64,000 nt of DNA from Paracoccaceae bacterium (GTDB lineage: Bacteria; Pseudomonadota; Alphaproteobacteria; Rhodobacterales; Rhodobacteraceae): NCBI GenBank assembly GCA_003567315.1, contig PWZT01000017.1, forward strand, positions 1 to 64,000, given 5' to 3'. The notes under the pieces were generated by a model that worked only from the letters and a program-made list of their open reading frames with translations, was not told the DNA's origin and did not search any database. Numbering within the stretch: the first letter of the stretch is position 1; each line of letters begins with the position of its first letter. Both the position numbers and the translations under genes were made by a program. Shown one piece after another: positions 38,931-48,028 of the stretch.

Positions 38931-39737
38931 ATGAAACGCCTGTTGCAACTCCTCGCGCTCTGCGCACCGCTGCTGCCGACTGCCGCCGCTGCCCAGGCCA
39001 CGCATTTGTCGGACATCATCGACGCGCGCATGCGGCATGGCTGGCAGACCGAGAGCGGGACGCATATGACAGCGCTGCATCTGCGGCTTTCGGGCGACTG
39101 GATGACCTACTGGCGGCATCCTGGTGAGAGCGGCATAGCGCCACGGCTCGACTGGTCCGGCTCTCGCAATCTTGCCGACGCGCGCATCCACTGGCCCGAA
39201 CCCAAGCTGCATATCAAATCGGGGTTTGCGAGCATTGGCTATGGCGGCGAAGTGGTCCTGCCCATCGAGTTGATCCCGCAAGAGCCCGGCCTGCCCATGC
39301 ATCTGGATGCGACGCTCTCGGTCGGAGTGTGCGATGACATCTGCATTCCGGTGGATCTACCGTTGCAGCTCGCGGTCAACGACACAGGCATGATGGATGG
39401 GCTCATCGCCACGGCACTCACCCGCAACCCGCGCAAGGCCAGATCAGCGGGGCTGCGAGATGTCTCCTGCACCGTCGCGCCCGTCAAACGCGGGGTGAAA
39501 TTGAGCGCGCATATGACCCTGCCCGCGCAAGGTGCACAGGAATTCGCGCTGGTGGAAATGTATGGCAGCAACATACGCACCCGCGCCCTTCCATCCGAGC
39601 GCAATGGCGATACGCTGATCGGCCATGTGCTTATGCGCCCGGAACAGGGCGAGGCGATTGATCGCTCCTCGGTGCGGATCAGCGTGATCAGCGAAAACGG
39701 GGTGGTGAAGCATCAGGGCTGCAGTTTCCCGGAGTGA
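38931..39737 (+). CDS. Periplasmic DsbD N-terminal-like protein
   Basis: This 268-residue protein has a signal peptide (residues 1-22, ending AAAQA) and then a DsbD-alpha-like domain (about 25-160). The Cys pair SVGVCDDICIPVDL (three residues between cysteines) resembles the reactive site of DsbD N-terminal domains. No transmembrane DsbD portion follows, so it would be a soluble thiol-redox partner or cytochrome maturation helper; that is inference. Additional Cys occur near the C-terminus. It ends overlapping the RND gene by 25 bases. Confidence 0.75.
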   Translation: MKRLLQLLALCAPLLPTAAAAQATHLSDIIDARMRHGWQTESGTHMTALHLRLSGDWMTYWRHPGESGIAPRLDWSGSRNLADARIHWPEPKLHIKSGFASIGYGGEVVLPIELIPQEPGLPMHLDATLSVGVCDDICIPVDLPLQLAVNDTGMMDGLIATALTRNPRKARSAGLRDVSCTVAPVKRGVKLSAHMTLPAQGAQEFALVEMYGSNIRTRALPSERNGDTLIGHVLMRPEQGEAIDRSSVRISVISENGVVKHQGCSFPE

Positions 39738-42700
39738 GTTTTGCGGCCTGACAAGGCGAGCCCGATGGCGCCCAGGGTCCAGGCTACCAGCAACCCCACA
39801 ACAGCACCGCCGAGGAAAAGCACCATTGCGCCCTCCATTGGCGTCTGTTGCAGCGCGCCGGGCAAAGCCAGCCACTCGGGCAGCGCGCCCGAGAGCATGA
39901 CACCGCCCAGCGTGAGCGCAAACCACCCCAGCAACGCCACGCCCGCCAGCATCGGCACGGCGGCGACACCCCTTGCCGGACGCGACAGCGCGCGGCGCAG
40001 CGAGGTGAACTGGCGATTGATGTCATGCCCGATGGCAAGCACCGAGGGCACCAGCAGGAGCACGATGAACATGCCGAAGCCCAGCCCATAGACCAGCGTG
40101 ATGACCGTGGGCTTGAGGAAGGCGGCCTGTGTCGAGTTCTCGAACATCAGCGGGGTAAGCCCCAACACGGTGGTCAGCGTGGTCAGCAGCACCGGGCGCA
40201 GGCGGTCGCAGGTCGCATCGATGATCGAGGGGATCAGCCCACGGTCGCGCGCATATTGATCCACTGTCGTCACCAGCACGATGGAGTCGTTGATGATGAT
40301 CCCGATCATCCCCATGATGCCCACGATCGAGAACATCGACATCGCCATCCCCCAGCTCATATGGCCATAAATCACGCCGATCAGGCCGAAGGGGATGACG
40401 GCCATCACAACCATGGGGCGCGACCAGCTCGAAAACACCCAGGCGAGCGTCAGATAGATCAGGATCAGGCAGAGGGTGACGCCGATCACGGCATCGGTGA
40501 GGAATTCGCGCTCCTGCTCCGCCTGTCCCGAAAGCCGGGTAGTGATGCCGAAATCGGCCTCCAGATCGGGCAGTATGCGCTCGTTCAAAAGCTGCGTGAT
40601 CTCGCGCGCCCGCGCTGGATCATCTTCGGAAAGATCGCCAGACACAGTGACCACCCGCATCCCGTTCTCGCGCCGGATCGTTGAAAATCCCTGCCTGTCG
40701 GTGACCGAGACAACATCGCCCAGAGCGACATAACTCCCTGTTCCAGTGCGCATCATCATGCTGTCGAGGAAATCCGACGCGCGCTCGGCTTGCGGCACTT
40801 CAACGCGAATGCGCCCGGTGCGCAGCCCATCGGGGAAGGTCGCCGCCTCGATCCCCGAAAGCCGGTCACGCAGATCGCGCGAGAGCCCTTCGATGGTGAA
40901 ACCGAGTGCCTGGCCCTGCGGCGTGAGTTGCAGCAGCAATTCCTGCCTGTCATAGGGCAGGTTGTCCTCGAGCCCGGTGATCTCGGGGAAGGGTGCGAGT
41001 GCTGTGCGCAGCGCCTCCGAGGCAGCTTTCAGCGTCTCGGCATCGCCGCCGCTCAGATCGACTGAAAGCGAATCACCCCCGGGTCCACTGCCCCAGGAGC
41101 GGAAGCTGAACTCCTCGAGCTGTGGATGGGGTTCGACCTCATCCTGCAAGGCAGAGGCGAAGGCGAAAGAGGACAGGCTGCGGAAATCGGCATCGACCAG
41201 ATCGATCGAGATCGCGCCCAGCAGATCGGCCTCCTTGTTCTCGGCGGAGGCCAAGGCGCGGCCCGCATGGCCGCCAAGCTCTGTCATCGCGAAGAGAACC
41301 GGGTTGGTGCCATCCTCGGCCTCGAACCGTGCGGCCAGCGCCTCGGTCGCGCGGGTCAGTTCGCGCAGCATCTCGCGCGTATCCTCGCGACTCGCGCCAT
41401 CACTCATCACGATATTGCCGGTGATCGAGCCCTGCTCGGGCGGGTTGAAGAAACGAAACGGCAGATCGCCGCGCACCAGATTGGCCGTCTGCACTGTCAG
41501 AAGCGCGATCAGCCCCGCCACGACCGGGTAACGCGCGGCGATGATGAACCCCATCAGCGGGCGGAAAGCGCGCTCGCGCACCCAGCGGAAGCCGCGATTG
41601 ACCTGCCGCGAGGGCCAGTCATACCAGCGTTCCTTCAGCCCGCTGGCGATGGCGTGATACATATGGTTGGGCAGGATCAGGAAACACTCGATCAGCGAGG
41701 CGATCAGAACTGCGATCACAGTCAGCGGAATATCTGCGATCAGCGTGCCGAAGCGCCCGCCCACAAGGATCAGTGCACCGAAAGCGAGAACGGTCGTGAT
41801 CGTTGCGGCAAATACCGGCTGCGCCATCCGCGTGGCGGCATTCTCGGCGGCTTCGGCCGGGCTCTCGCCCAATTCGCGCGCGCGGTAATCGGCATGTTCG
41901 CCCACAACGATGGCATCATCCACGACAATGCCCAACGTGATGATCAGCGCGAAAAGCGAGATCATGTTGAAGCTGAGCCCCATCAGATACATGACCGCAA
42001 TCGCCGCCAGCATCGCCGCCGGAATGCCTGCTGCCACCCAGAATGCCGTGCGCGCATTCAGGAACAGAAACAGAAGCACTACAACGAGCCCCAGCCCCAA
42101 CAGCCCGTTCTTCACAAGGATCATGATGCGGCCCGAAATGAATTCGGCGCGGGTCGAGACCAGCTCGATCTGCGTGCCTTCGGGCAGCGAGCGGTTCATT
42201 TCATCGGCCAGCGCCTGCACGCGGGCCTGAATGTCGATTGCATCGCCACGCTCTGAGCGATCCACGCGCAGTGAAATCGCCGGGTCTTCGCCCACCCAGA
42301 ACGCGCGGTCGCGATCGATCCCCCCTTCGGACACTTGCGCGATATCGCCGATGCGCAGGGTCGAGCCATCCGCGCGGCTGCGCAGCGCAATCGCGGCAAT
42401 CTGCTCGGCGCTGCGCCGCTCGGTGCCGGTGCGCACACGCGATATGCCGGAGGAGACCTCACCCGCAGGATCCGTGCTGACCGTTGCGCGGATCGCCTGC
42501 GCGATATCCGCCATGGTCACGTCATGTTCGATCAGTCGGCGCGTGGGCACTTCGACCGAAACCTCGGCACTCGCGACGCCGCGAATGGTGGTGCGTGTGA
42601 TCCCGGCATCGTAGAGCCGCGCGGCAAATTCATCCGCGAACCGCGCAAGCTGTTCGACAGCCACAGGACCAGTGACCACCACATTGGTGACGCGATCCGC

Positions 42701-43141
42701 CCAATTCGACCGCCGTGTGACCGGGTCGTCCGCATCCTCGGGCAGGGTCGACACTGTATCGAGCGCGTTCTGCACATCGGCATTGCCGCGCGCCATGTCC
42801 CAGCCGGTCTCAAATTCCAGCGTGAAACTCGCGCGCCCCTCGCGCGATTGCGCCGTGACCTGACTCACACCCTCGACTGCCTGCAGCACCGGGCCGACAA
42901 GCTGCACGATGCCGCGATCCACATCCTCCGCGCCCGCGCCCGACCAGCGGATATCGACGGTGACATTATCGACCACCACATCGGGGAAGAATTGCGCGCG
43001 CATCTGCGGGATCGCGGCAAAACCTGAGACCAGCATGATCACCAGCAGCAGATTGGCTGCCGTCTTGTGGCGCGTAAAATAACGAAACAGGCCCAGCGCC
43101 TGCACGGCCAGACGCTCGCGCGTGGTGCGAATCGTGGCCAT
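39713..43141 (-). CDS. RND family efflux transporter permease (AcrB/HAE1-like)
   Basis: This 1142-residue inner-membrane protein belongs to the HAE1-type RND family. TM1 starts at about residue 25, the first periplasmic loop includes the porter domain, and the TM4 proton-relay aspartates are in LGIVVDDAIVV. TM10 has IIINDSIVLV. It is slightly longer than AcrB because of an extra C-terminal stretch with added helices. It is coupled to its adaptor three bases upstream. No outer-membrane channel gene is nearby. Substrates unknown. Confidence 0.92.
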   Translation of the reverse strand: MATIRTTRERLAVQALGLFRYFTRHKTAANLLLVIMLVSGFAAIPQMRAQFFPDVVVDNVTVDIRWSGAGAEDVDRGIVQLVGPVLQAVEGVSQVTAQSREGRASFTLEFETGWDMARGNADVQNALDTVSTLPEDADDPVTRRSNWADRVTNVVVTGPVAVEQLARFADEFAARLYDAGITRTTIRGVASAEVSVEVPTRRLIEHDVTMADIAQAIRATVSTDPAGEVSSGISRVRTGTERRSAEQIAAIALRSRADGSTLRIGDIAQVSEGGIDRDRAFWVGEDPAISLRVDRSERGDAIDIQARVQALADEMNRSLPEGTQIELVSTRAEFISGRIMILVKNGLLGLGLVVVLLFLFLNARTAFWVAAGIPAAMLAAIAVMYLMGLSFNMISLFALIITLGIVVDDAIVVGEHADYRARELGESPAEAAENAATRMAQPVFAATITTVLAFGALILVGGRFGTLIADIPLTVIAVLIASLIECFLILPNHMYHAIASGLKERWYDWPSRQVNRGFRWVRERAFRPLMGFIIAARYPVVAGLIALLTVQTANLVRGDLPFRFFNPPEQGSITGNIVMSDGASREDTREMLRELTRATEALAARFEAEDGTNPVLFAMTELGGHAGRALASAENKEADLLGAISIDLVDADFRSLSSFAFASALQDEVEPHPQLEEFSFRSWGSGPGGDSLSVDLSGGDAETLKAASEALRTALAPFPEITGLEDNLPYDRQELLLQLTPQGQALGFTIEGLSRDLRDRLSGIEAATFPDGLRTGRIRVEVPQAERASDFLDSMMMRTGTGSYVALGDVVSVTDRQGFSTIRRENGMRVVTVSGDLSEDDPARAREITQLLNERILPDLEADFGITTRLSGQAEQEREFLTDAVIGVTLCLILIYLTLAWVFSSWSRPMVVMAVIPFGLIGVIYGHMSWGMAMSMFSIVGIMGMIGIIINDSIVLVTTVDQYARDRGLIPSIIDATCDRLRPVLLTTLTTVLGLTPLMFENSTQAAFLKPTVITLVYGLGFGMFIVLLLVPSVLAIGHDINRQFTSLRRALSRPARGVAAVPMLAGVALLGWFALTLGGVMLSGALPEWLALPGALQQTPMEGAMVLFLGGAVVGLLVAWTLGAIGLALSGRKTHSGKLQP

Positions 43142-43144
43142 GGC

Positions 43145-44632
43145 TCAGCCCCCGCGCTGCGGGCGGCCAGAGCTGCCGCTTTCCAGCCGTTCGATCATCG
43201 CGGCGGGGACGGCCTCCTCGGAAAGCTGCGCGATCATGCGTGCGCGGACCTGTTCGGGCATCCGCGTATTGCTCTCGACCTGCGCAATCAGCTTGGCGCG
43301 GCGTTCGGGGTCAAGTGTCACCATCTCGGCCGCGTCCTCCAGCAGCTCGCCCGTGGCGGTTTCACGCTGCGGGCGCACACGGATGCCAGCGCCCAGATTG
43401 GGGCCGATCTCGCGCACTATCTCGCGCCCGGCCAATTCCTTTGCCTCAACTATGACATCGTCGCCCTGGCGGCGCAGCACAGTCACCGGCATCGCTTCGA
43501 GCCGATCCTCGGAATTGATGACCAGCACATTGCCCGCCGGGTTGACCGCTGTTGCGGGCAAAAGTGCCACATCTTGCAGCACGGGTTCGTTGAGCCGGAC
43601 GGTCACGAAATCCCCGGGCCGAAAGCCGCGCGGCGCGAGCAGTTCGACGAAGATTCGCCGCCCGGTCTGACCCTCTGCGACGGTTGCAGAGGCTCGCAGC
43701 ACACGCCCCGGTGAGGTGATCTCGAAGCCTGCCACTTCCAACGCGACCTCAGCATCGGAGCTGATCAGCCGCCCGGACTCGTCAATCAGCCGTAGATATT
43801 GCGCGGTCGAGACGCTGACCGAAACCTCCAGCGACTCCGGGTCGATGATGCGTGCGAGCTTCTCCTGCGAGGTCACGATCCCGCCCTCTGCAATCGCCAC
43901 ATCGGCCAGTGTGCCGCTGAAACCTGCATGGACGCGCGTATCGGCCAATTGCCGTTCGGCATCGGCTAAGGAGATGCGCTGCCGGTCCAGCGCGGTCTGT
44001 GCCTGATCGCGGCGGGCTTCGGCCTGTGCCTCGGCCTGCCTGCGGCTGACCAGCGCCTGTCTTGCAGAGGAAAGCGCAAGCTCGGCCTCTTCAAGCCCGG
44101 CTTCGGTTGCAATCCCGCGCTCGGCCAGCCCCTGCATGCGCTCCAATGCACGCGCGCGCAAATCGAGCTGTGCCTGCGAGGCTTCAACATCTTCGGCGGC
44201 TAGATCGAGCGCGCGAATGGCCTCGCGCAACTCGGCTTCGGCGCGGACCAGATCCGATTGCGCGAACGCAAGCGTTGCTTCTGCGTCAGACGGATCGATG
44301 CGGAAGAGAAGCTGGCCTTCCGCGACCTCCGCGCCATCCTCGAAGCCCGGCGCAAGCTCCAGCACGGTGCCGCTCATTGGCGCCCGCAATTCCAGCGAAC
44401 GGCGCGTGCGCACCTCGCCGAAAGCCGCGAGTTCGGGCGTGACTTCGCCCGATGTCACCGTCAGCGCGCGCACCGTGAAGACACGTTCGCGCGCGTCTGC
44501 GCCGGGACCACCCTCGGGGGCTTCACTGCGGCTCTGGATTGCGCTCATCATGCTGTACCCGGCATAACCAAGCGCGGCGAGCGACAGCGCCGCGAAAGCG
44601 AGCGCGATCAGGCTGCGAGTGAGAAAACGCAT
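43145..44632 (-). CDS. RND efflux periplasmic adaptor (MFP/HlyD family)
   Basis: This 495-residue adaptor links the RND pump to an outer-membrane channel. It has an N-terminal membrane anchor or signal (residues about 8-28), a lipoyl domain split by a long alpha-helical hairpin (about 110-215, rich in Ala, Glu and Arg), a beta-barrel, and a membrane-proximal domain. RAPMSGTVLELAPGFEDGAE is the first lipoyl half. The C-terminal 70 residues are charged and unusual for the family. CGGAG is upstream of the start. Confidence 0.9.
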   Translation of the reverse strand: MRFLTRSLIALAFAALSLAALGYAGYSMMSAIQSRSEAPEGGPGADARERVFTVRALTVTSGEVTPELAAFGEVRTRRSLELRAPMSGTVLELAPGFEDGAEVAEGQLLFRIDPSDAEATLAFAQSDLVRAEAELREAIRALDLAAEDVEASQAQLDLRARALERMQGLAERGIATEAGLEEAELALSSARQALVSRRQAEAQAEARRDQAQTALDRQRISLADAERQLADTRVHAGFSGTLADVAIAEGGIVTSQEKLARIIDPESLEVSVSVSTAQYLRLIDESGRLISSDAEVALEVAGFEITSPGRVLRASATVAEGQTGRRIFVELLAPRGFRPGDFVTVRLNEPVLQDVALLPATAVNPAGNVLVINSEDRLEAMPVTVLRRQGDDVIVEAKELAGREIVREIGPNLGAGIRVRPQRETATGELLEDAAEMVTLDPERRAKLIAQVESNTRMPEQVRARMIAQLSEEAVPAAMIERLESGSSGRPQRGG

Positions 44633-44717
44633 GGCATCTCCGGTCCATGAAAGGGGCGCAACTGTGATTACGCCGCAAAAGCCGTGTCAGTTCAATGCAG
44701 TCAAGCGCAAGAGCGCG

Positions 44718-45260
44718 TTACTTGCGGCGCAAATGCTCATCGAGGCGCGGGAAAATCTCGACGAAATTACAGGGCCGGTGGCGATAGTCGAATTGGCGCG
44801 CAAGGATCTCGTCCCAGGCATCCTTGCAGGCCCCCGGAGAGCCTGGCAACGCAAAGAGATAGGTGCCCTGCGCCACGCCCGCGCAAGCGCGCGACTGGAT
44901 CGCGGATGTGCCGATCTTCTGCATCGAAATCATCGTGAAGACCGTGCCGAAGGCGTCGATTTCCTTTTCATAGACGTCGCGATGCGCCTCGACCGTCACA
45001 TCGCGTCCGGTCAGACCGGTGCCGCCAGTTGTCAGGATCGCATCGATATCGGGGTCAGCGCACCACAGGCGCAGCCGCTCTGCGATCTCTGCGCGTTCAT
45101 CGCGCAAAATGTCGCGCGCCACCAGCGTATGGCCCGCTTCCTCGATCCGGCCGACCAGCGTATCGCCCGATTTATCCCCGCTCAGATCGCGGGTGTCCGA
45201 GACTGTGAGTACCGCAAAGCGCACGGGCATGAAGGGTTTGGTTTCGTCAAGGCGGCTCAT
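44718..45260 (-). CDS. moaB: Molybdopterin adenylyltransferase-like protein MoaB
   Basis: This 180-residue protein of the MoaB/Mog family is involved in molybdenum cofactor synthesis. The family motifs are ILTTGGTGLTGRDVT and ALPGSPGACKDAWDEI. The start at 45260 overlaps the glycosylase stop by four bases, so the pair is translationally coupled, although no other Moco gene is adjacent. The extra upstream in-frame stretch is not homologous and is antisense-shadowed. Confidence 0.92.
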   Translation of the reverse strand: MSRLDETKPFMPVRFAVLTVSDTRDLSGDKSGDTLVGRIEEAGHTLVARDILRDERAEIAERLRLWCADPDIDAILTTGGTGLTGRDVTVEAHRDVYEKEIDAFGTVFTMISMQKIGTSAIQSRACAGVAQGTYLFALPGSPGACKDAWDEILARQFDYRHRPCNFVEIFPRLDEHLRRK

Positions 45261-46045
45261 GGCAGGGTTCTCAACTTGGCTTGCAGTTCCAGAAGATCGG
45301 CCCATGCCTCGCGCTTGGCGGCCGGGTTGCGCAACAGATAGGCCGGGTGCAGCATCGGCAGCGCTGGCCGCCCGGCGAGTTCGCGCCATTTGCCCCGGAT
45401 CCGGGTGATCCCCTCGCTGGTCTCGAGCAAGGTTGCGGAAGAAACGCGGCCCATCAGCACCAAGAGATCAGGATCCGCCAGCTCAATATGGCGCAGCACG
45501 AAAGGTCGCAGCATGGCGCGCTCTTCTGCGCTGGGGTCGCGGTTTTGTGGTGGGCGCCAAGGCAGGATATTGGTTATGTAAATTGCTTTCGCGGGATCCG
45601 GGTGATCGCGCTGCATCGCGATGGCAGCGAACATGCGGTCGAGAAGCTGGCCTGCCTCACCCACGAAAGGCTTGCCCTTCATGTCCTCTTCGCGCCCAGG
45701 GGCTTCGCCGATGATCATGACGCGCGCTTCGGGGTGACCGTCGGCAAAGACAAGATTTCGCGCGCCAAGGCGTAGATCCCAATGCGGATAGGCGGCGAGT
45801 GCGGTCTCCAACCCCGCGAGATCTTCTGCGGCCGCTGCCATCGCATGCGCTTCCGAGACCGGATCGACAGCCTCCATGACCGCTGGTGCAATGGACACGG
45901 GCGCGGGTTTGGACGGCTTGGCCTCCAGCGCATAGCGATTGACAGGCGCATCGCAGATCGCTTCATCCACGCCCATTTCGACCTGCCATTCAAGGCAGGC
46001 ACGGGCCATGTGCCACTCCGTTTCCCACTGCGCGGTCCCAGTCAT
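45257..46045 (-). CDS. Family-4-like uracil-DNA glycosylase without iron-sulfur cysteines
   Basis: This 262-residue protein has the family-4 uracil-DNA glycosylase motifs [17 protein letters not shown] (113-129) and HPAYLLR (233-239), plus [15 protein letters not shown] and [12 protein letters not shown]. The region of the first cluster ligands, usually CxxC, reads HWDLRLG, and no cysteine occurs after residue 31, so no 4Fe-4S cluster can be ligated in the usual way. An N-terminal extension of about 80 residues has no known motif. The start at 46045 is chosen because the frame upstream overlaps pyrB's strand. It is divergent from pyrB. Confidence 0.83.
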   Translation of the reverse strand: MTGTAQWETEWHMARACLEWQVEMGVDEAICDAPVNRYALEAKPSKPAPVSIAPAVMEAVDPVSEAHAMAAAAEDLAGLETALAAYPHWDLRLGARNLVFADGHPEARVMIIGEAPGREEDMKGKPFVGEAGQLLDRMFAAIAMQRDHPDPAKAIYITNILPWRPPQNRDPSAEERAMLRPFVLRHIELADPDLLVLMGRVSSATLLETSEGITRIRGKWRELAGRPALPMLHPAYLLRNPAAKREAWADLLELQAKLRTLP

Positions 46046-46087
46046 GCGCGCAAGGGTAAACCTCGCGCCATGCAGGGTAAAGCGGCC

Positions 46088-46116
46088 TTGTCGTCGCGGG
46101 GTGTGGTTTCTATAAG
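46088..46116 (+). promoter_or_regulatory. Sigma-70 type promoter for pyrB
   Basis: TTGTCG (46088-46093), a 17-base spacer and TATAAG (46111-46116) match the -35 (4/6) and -10 (5/6) consensus. The start of pyrB at 46142 leaves a leader of about 20 bases. It is the strongest promoter match I found in the window. Confidence 0.5.
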
Positions 46117-46141
46117 GAGCGGGGCGAGATTGCGGGGGCGC

Positions 46142-47110
46142 ATGGAGTTTTCTCAGAACCATCTCTTGGGGATAGAGCCCCTCAGACCCGCCGAGATCAC
46201 GACCATTCTCGATCTCGCGGAAGAATATGTCGCCCTGAACCGCTCCAGCGAAAAGCACGCGACCGTGCTCGAAGGCATGACGCAGATCAACATGTTCTTC
46301 GAATCCTCGACCCGCACGCAGGCGAGTTTCGAGCTGGCGGGCAAGCGGCTGGGCGCGGATGTGATGAATATGTCCATGGCGCATTCGAGCCTGAAGAAGG
46401 GCGAGACGCTGATCGATACGGCGCTGACGCTGAATGCGATGCACCCTGATTTGCTGGTCGTGCGTCATGCCAGTTCGGGCGCGGTCAATCTGCTGGCCGA
46501 GAAGGTGAATTGCGCAGTGCTCAATGCCGGCGATGGCAAGCACGAGCATCCCACGCAGGCGCTGCTCGATGCGCTCACGATCCGGCGGAAGAAGGGGCGG
46601 CTGCACCGGCTGGTGGTGGCAATCTGCGGCGATATTGCCCATAGCCGGGTCGCGCGCTCGAATCTGATCCTGCTGGGCAAGATGGAAAACCGCATCCGCC
46701 TGATCGGCCCGCCCACGCTGATGCCGAAAGGCGTGGAGGAATTCGGTGTCGAGGTCTATGACGACATGCGCGCGGGGCTCGAGGGCGCGGATGTGGTGAT
46801 GATGCTGCGGCTGCAACGCGAGCGCATGGATGGCGGGTTCGTGCCCTCGGAGCGCGAATATTTCCACCGCTACGGGCTCGATGCCGAAAAGCTCGCCCAT
46901 GCCAAGGAGGATGCCATCGTGATGCATCCGGGGCCTATGAATCGCGGGGTCGAGATCGATGGCGCGATTGCCGACGATATCAACCGCTCGGTCATTCAGG
47001 AACAGGTCGAGATGGGGGTGGCCGTGCGCATGGCTGCGATGGATCTTCTGGCGCGCAACCTGCGTCGCGCGCGCGAACGCGCGCGACTGCGGGAGGCCGC
47101 CGATGGGTGA
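46142..47110 (+). CDS. pyrB: Aspartate carbamoyltransferase catalytic subunit
   Basis: This 322-residue enzyme makes carbamoyl-aspartate in pyrimidine biosynthesis. The carbamoyl-phosphate loop is [13 protein letters not shown], and HPTQALLDA and [11 protein letters not shown] are the other signatures. The start at 46142 is preferred as it matches the family length; the much longer frame upstream is unsupported. No pyrI regulatory gene is present. The gene overlaps the next one by eight bases, starting a run with two PH-like membrane proteins, a dihydroorotase homologue and plsY. Confidence 0.95.
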   Translation: MEFSQNHLLGIEPLRPAEITTILDLAEEYVALNRSSEKHATVLEGMTQINMFFESSTRTQASFELAGKRLGADVMNMSMAHSSLKKGETLIDTALTLNAMHPDLLVVRHASSGAVNLLAEKVNCAVLNAGDGKHEHPTQALLDALTIRRKKGRLHRLVVAICGDIAHSRVARSNLILLGKMENRIRLIGPPTLMPKGVEEFGVEVYDDMRAGLEGADVVMMLRLQRERMDGGFVPSEREYFHRYGLDAEKLAHAKEDAIVMHPGPMNRGVEIDGAIADDINRSVIQEQVEMGVAVRMAAMDLLARNLRRARERARLREAADG

Positions 47111-47570
47111 GAAGATCCGCGAAAGCAGTCTTGGCGATACGGTTTTCGAGCCCGAACCAGGTGAGAAGAAACTGCGCGAGATCCGCACAGACCGCGCGAC
47201 CTATATCCGCGATCATGCTGTCATGGCCGTGCTGGGCATGGGGGTGGTGGGCATGGTGCTGGCGCTAATCGGGTCGGACCATTGGCTGATCGGCTCGCTG
47301 GGGGCAGTGCTCGCGCTGATCGTGCGGGGGCTGTGGCTGTATTCCGAGCAGATGAAATTCCACTGGGTCTTGAGCAATATGCGCATTGTCGGGCCCGGCG
47401 GGCGGCAGGCCTATCTCCTGGAGCTGGAGACCGTGCGGCGCCTTTTCGGCGATATCCAACTCGTAACCAAAGGCGGCGACAAGCATTTGATCAAGCATGT
47501 GGCCGATGCCGAGGCGATCGTGGCCGAGATTGAGGCTGCGCGCGAGAAACGCGCCAAGCGCAAGGGCTGA
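47103..47570 (+). CDS. Membrane protein with PH-like (bPH) domain, between pyrB and pyrC'
   Basis: This 155-residue protein has a charged N-terminus (residues 1-38), two membrane helices (about 39-75, [17 protein letters not shown] and [15 protein letters not shown]) and a C-terminal bacterial PH-like domain ([20 protein letters not shown] and onward). The start at 47103 lies eight bases inside the pyrB stop. The next gene, of similar design, starts two bases after its stop. A role in binding lipid or anchoring a complex to the membrane is inferred only from architecture. Confidence 0.7.
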   Translation: MGEKIRESSLGDTVFEPEPGEKKLREIRTDRATYIRDHAVMAVLGMGVVGMVLALIGSDHWLIGSLGAVLALIVRGLWLYSEQMKFHWVLSNMRIVGPGGRQAYLLELETVRRLFGDIQLVTKGGDKHLIKHVADAEAIVAEIEAAREKRAKRKG

Positions 47571-47572
47571 GC

Positions 47573-48028
47573 ATGACGCATCTGCCTGCGCATATCAAAT
47601 TGCACCGCAACGAACAGGTCGTTGCCGTGATCCGCCCTGATCTGGAAATCCGGCTTCTGCGTGCCGCGCTTATTGCGGTGGTGTCGCTGATCATGGTTCT
47701 GCTTTTCCTCATCGGCCTCGACATCGCGATGGGTCGCCCGTTGCGCGGCATCAGCGCGGGCTTGCTCTTGACCTTTGCGTTTATGGTCAGCCCGCTTCTG
47801 GCCCAGCGAATTATGTCTCCGCGCCCGGTCCATGTGCTGACGTCTCAACGGCTGATCGTTGATCAGGAAACTGCGTTCCCGCTTCAAGCGATCACGCGCC
47901 TGCAGGTCTGGCTGACCGGATTGTGCCTCGATGCCATGGGACGGCGCATCCATCTGCAGCACCTCGCCAATCCCGCTGCCGTGGCGCGACTGATCCGCGA
48001 TACCATCGCAAACCCTGGGAGGATCTGA
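47573..48028 (+). CDS. Second PH-like membrane protein
   Basis: This 151-residue protein also has two membrane helices (about residues 29-52 and 60-78) and a PH-like C-terminus (HVLTSQRLIVDQETAFPLQA, then LCLDAMGRRIHLQHLANPAA). It shares its design with the preceding gene. It ends overlapping the start of the dihydroorotase homologue by one base, so coupling is likely. Function unknown. The two could form a heteromer. Confidence 0.7.
   Translation: MTHLPAHIKLHRNEQVVAVIRPDLEIRLLRAALIAVVSLIMVLLFLIGLDIAMGRPLRGISAGLLLTFAFMVSPLLAQRIMSPRPVHVLTSQRLIVDQETAFPLQAITRLQVWLTGLCLDAMGRRIHLQHLANPAAVARLIRDTIANPGRI

Noticed and set aside
46046-47188. Long minus-strand open frame continuing upstream of the uracil-DNA glycosylase gene
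   Set aside because: It runs antisense across pyrB and its composition is that of a GC-rich shadow; the glycosylase has a natural start at 46045.
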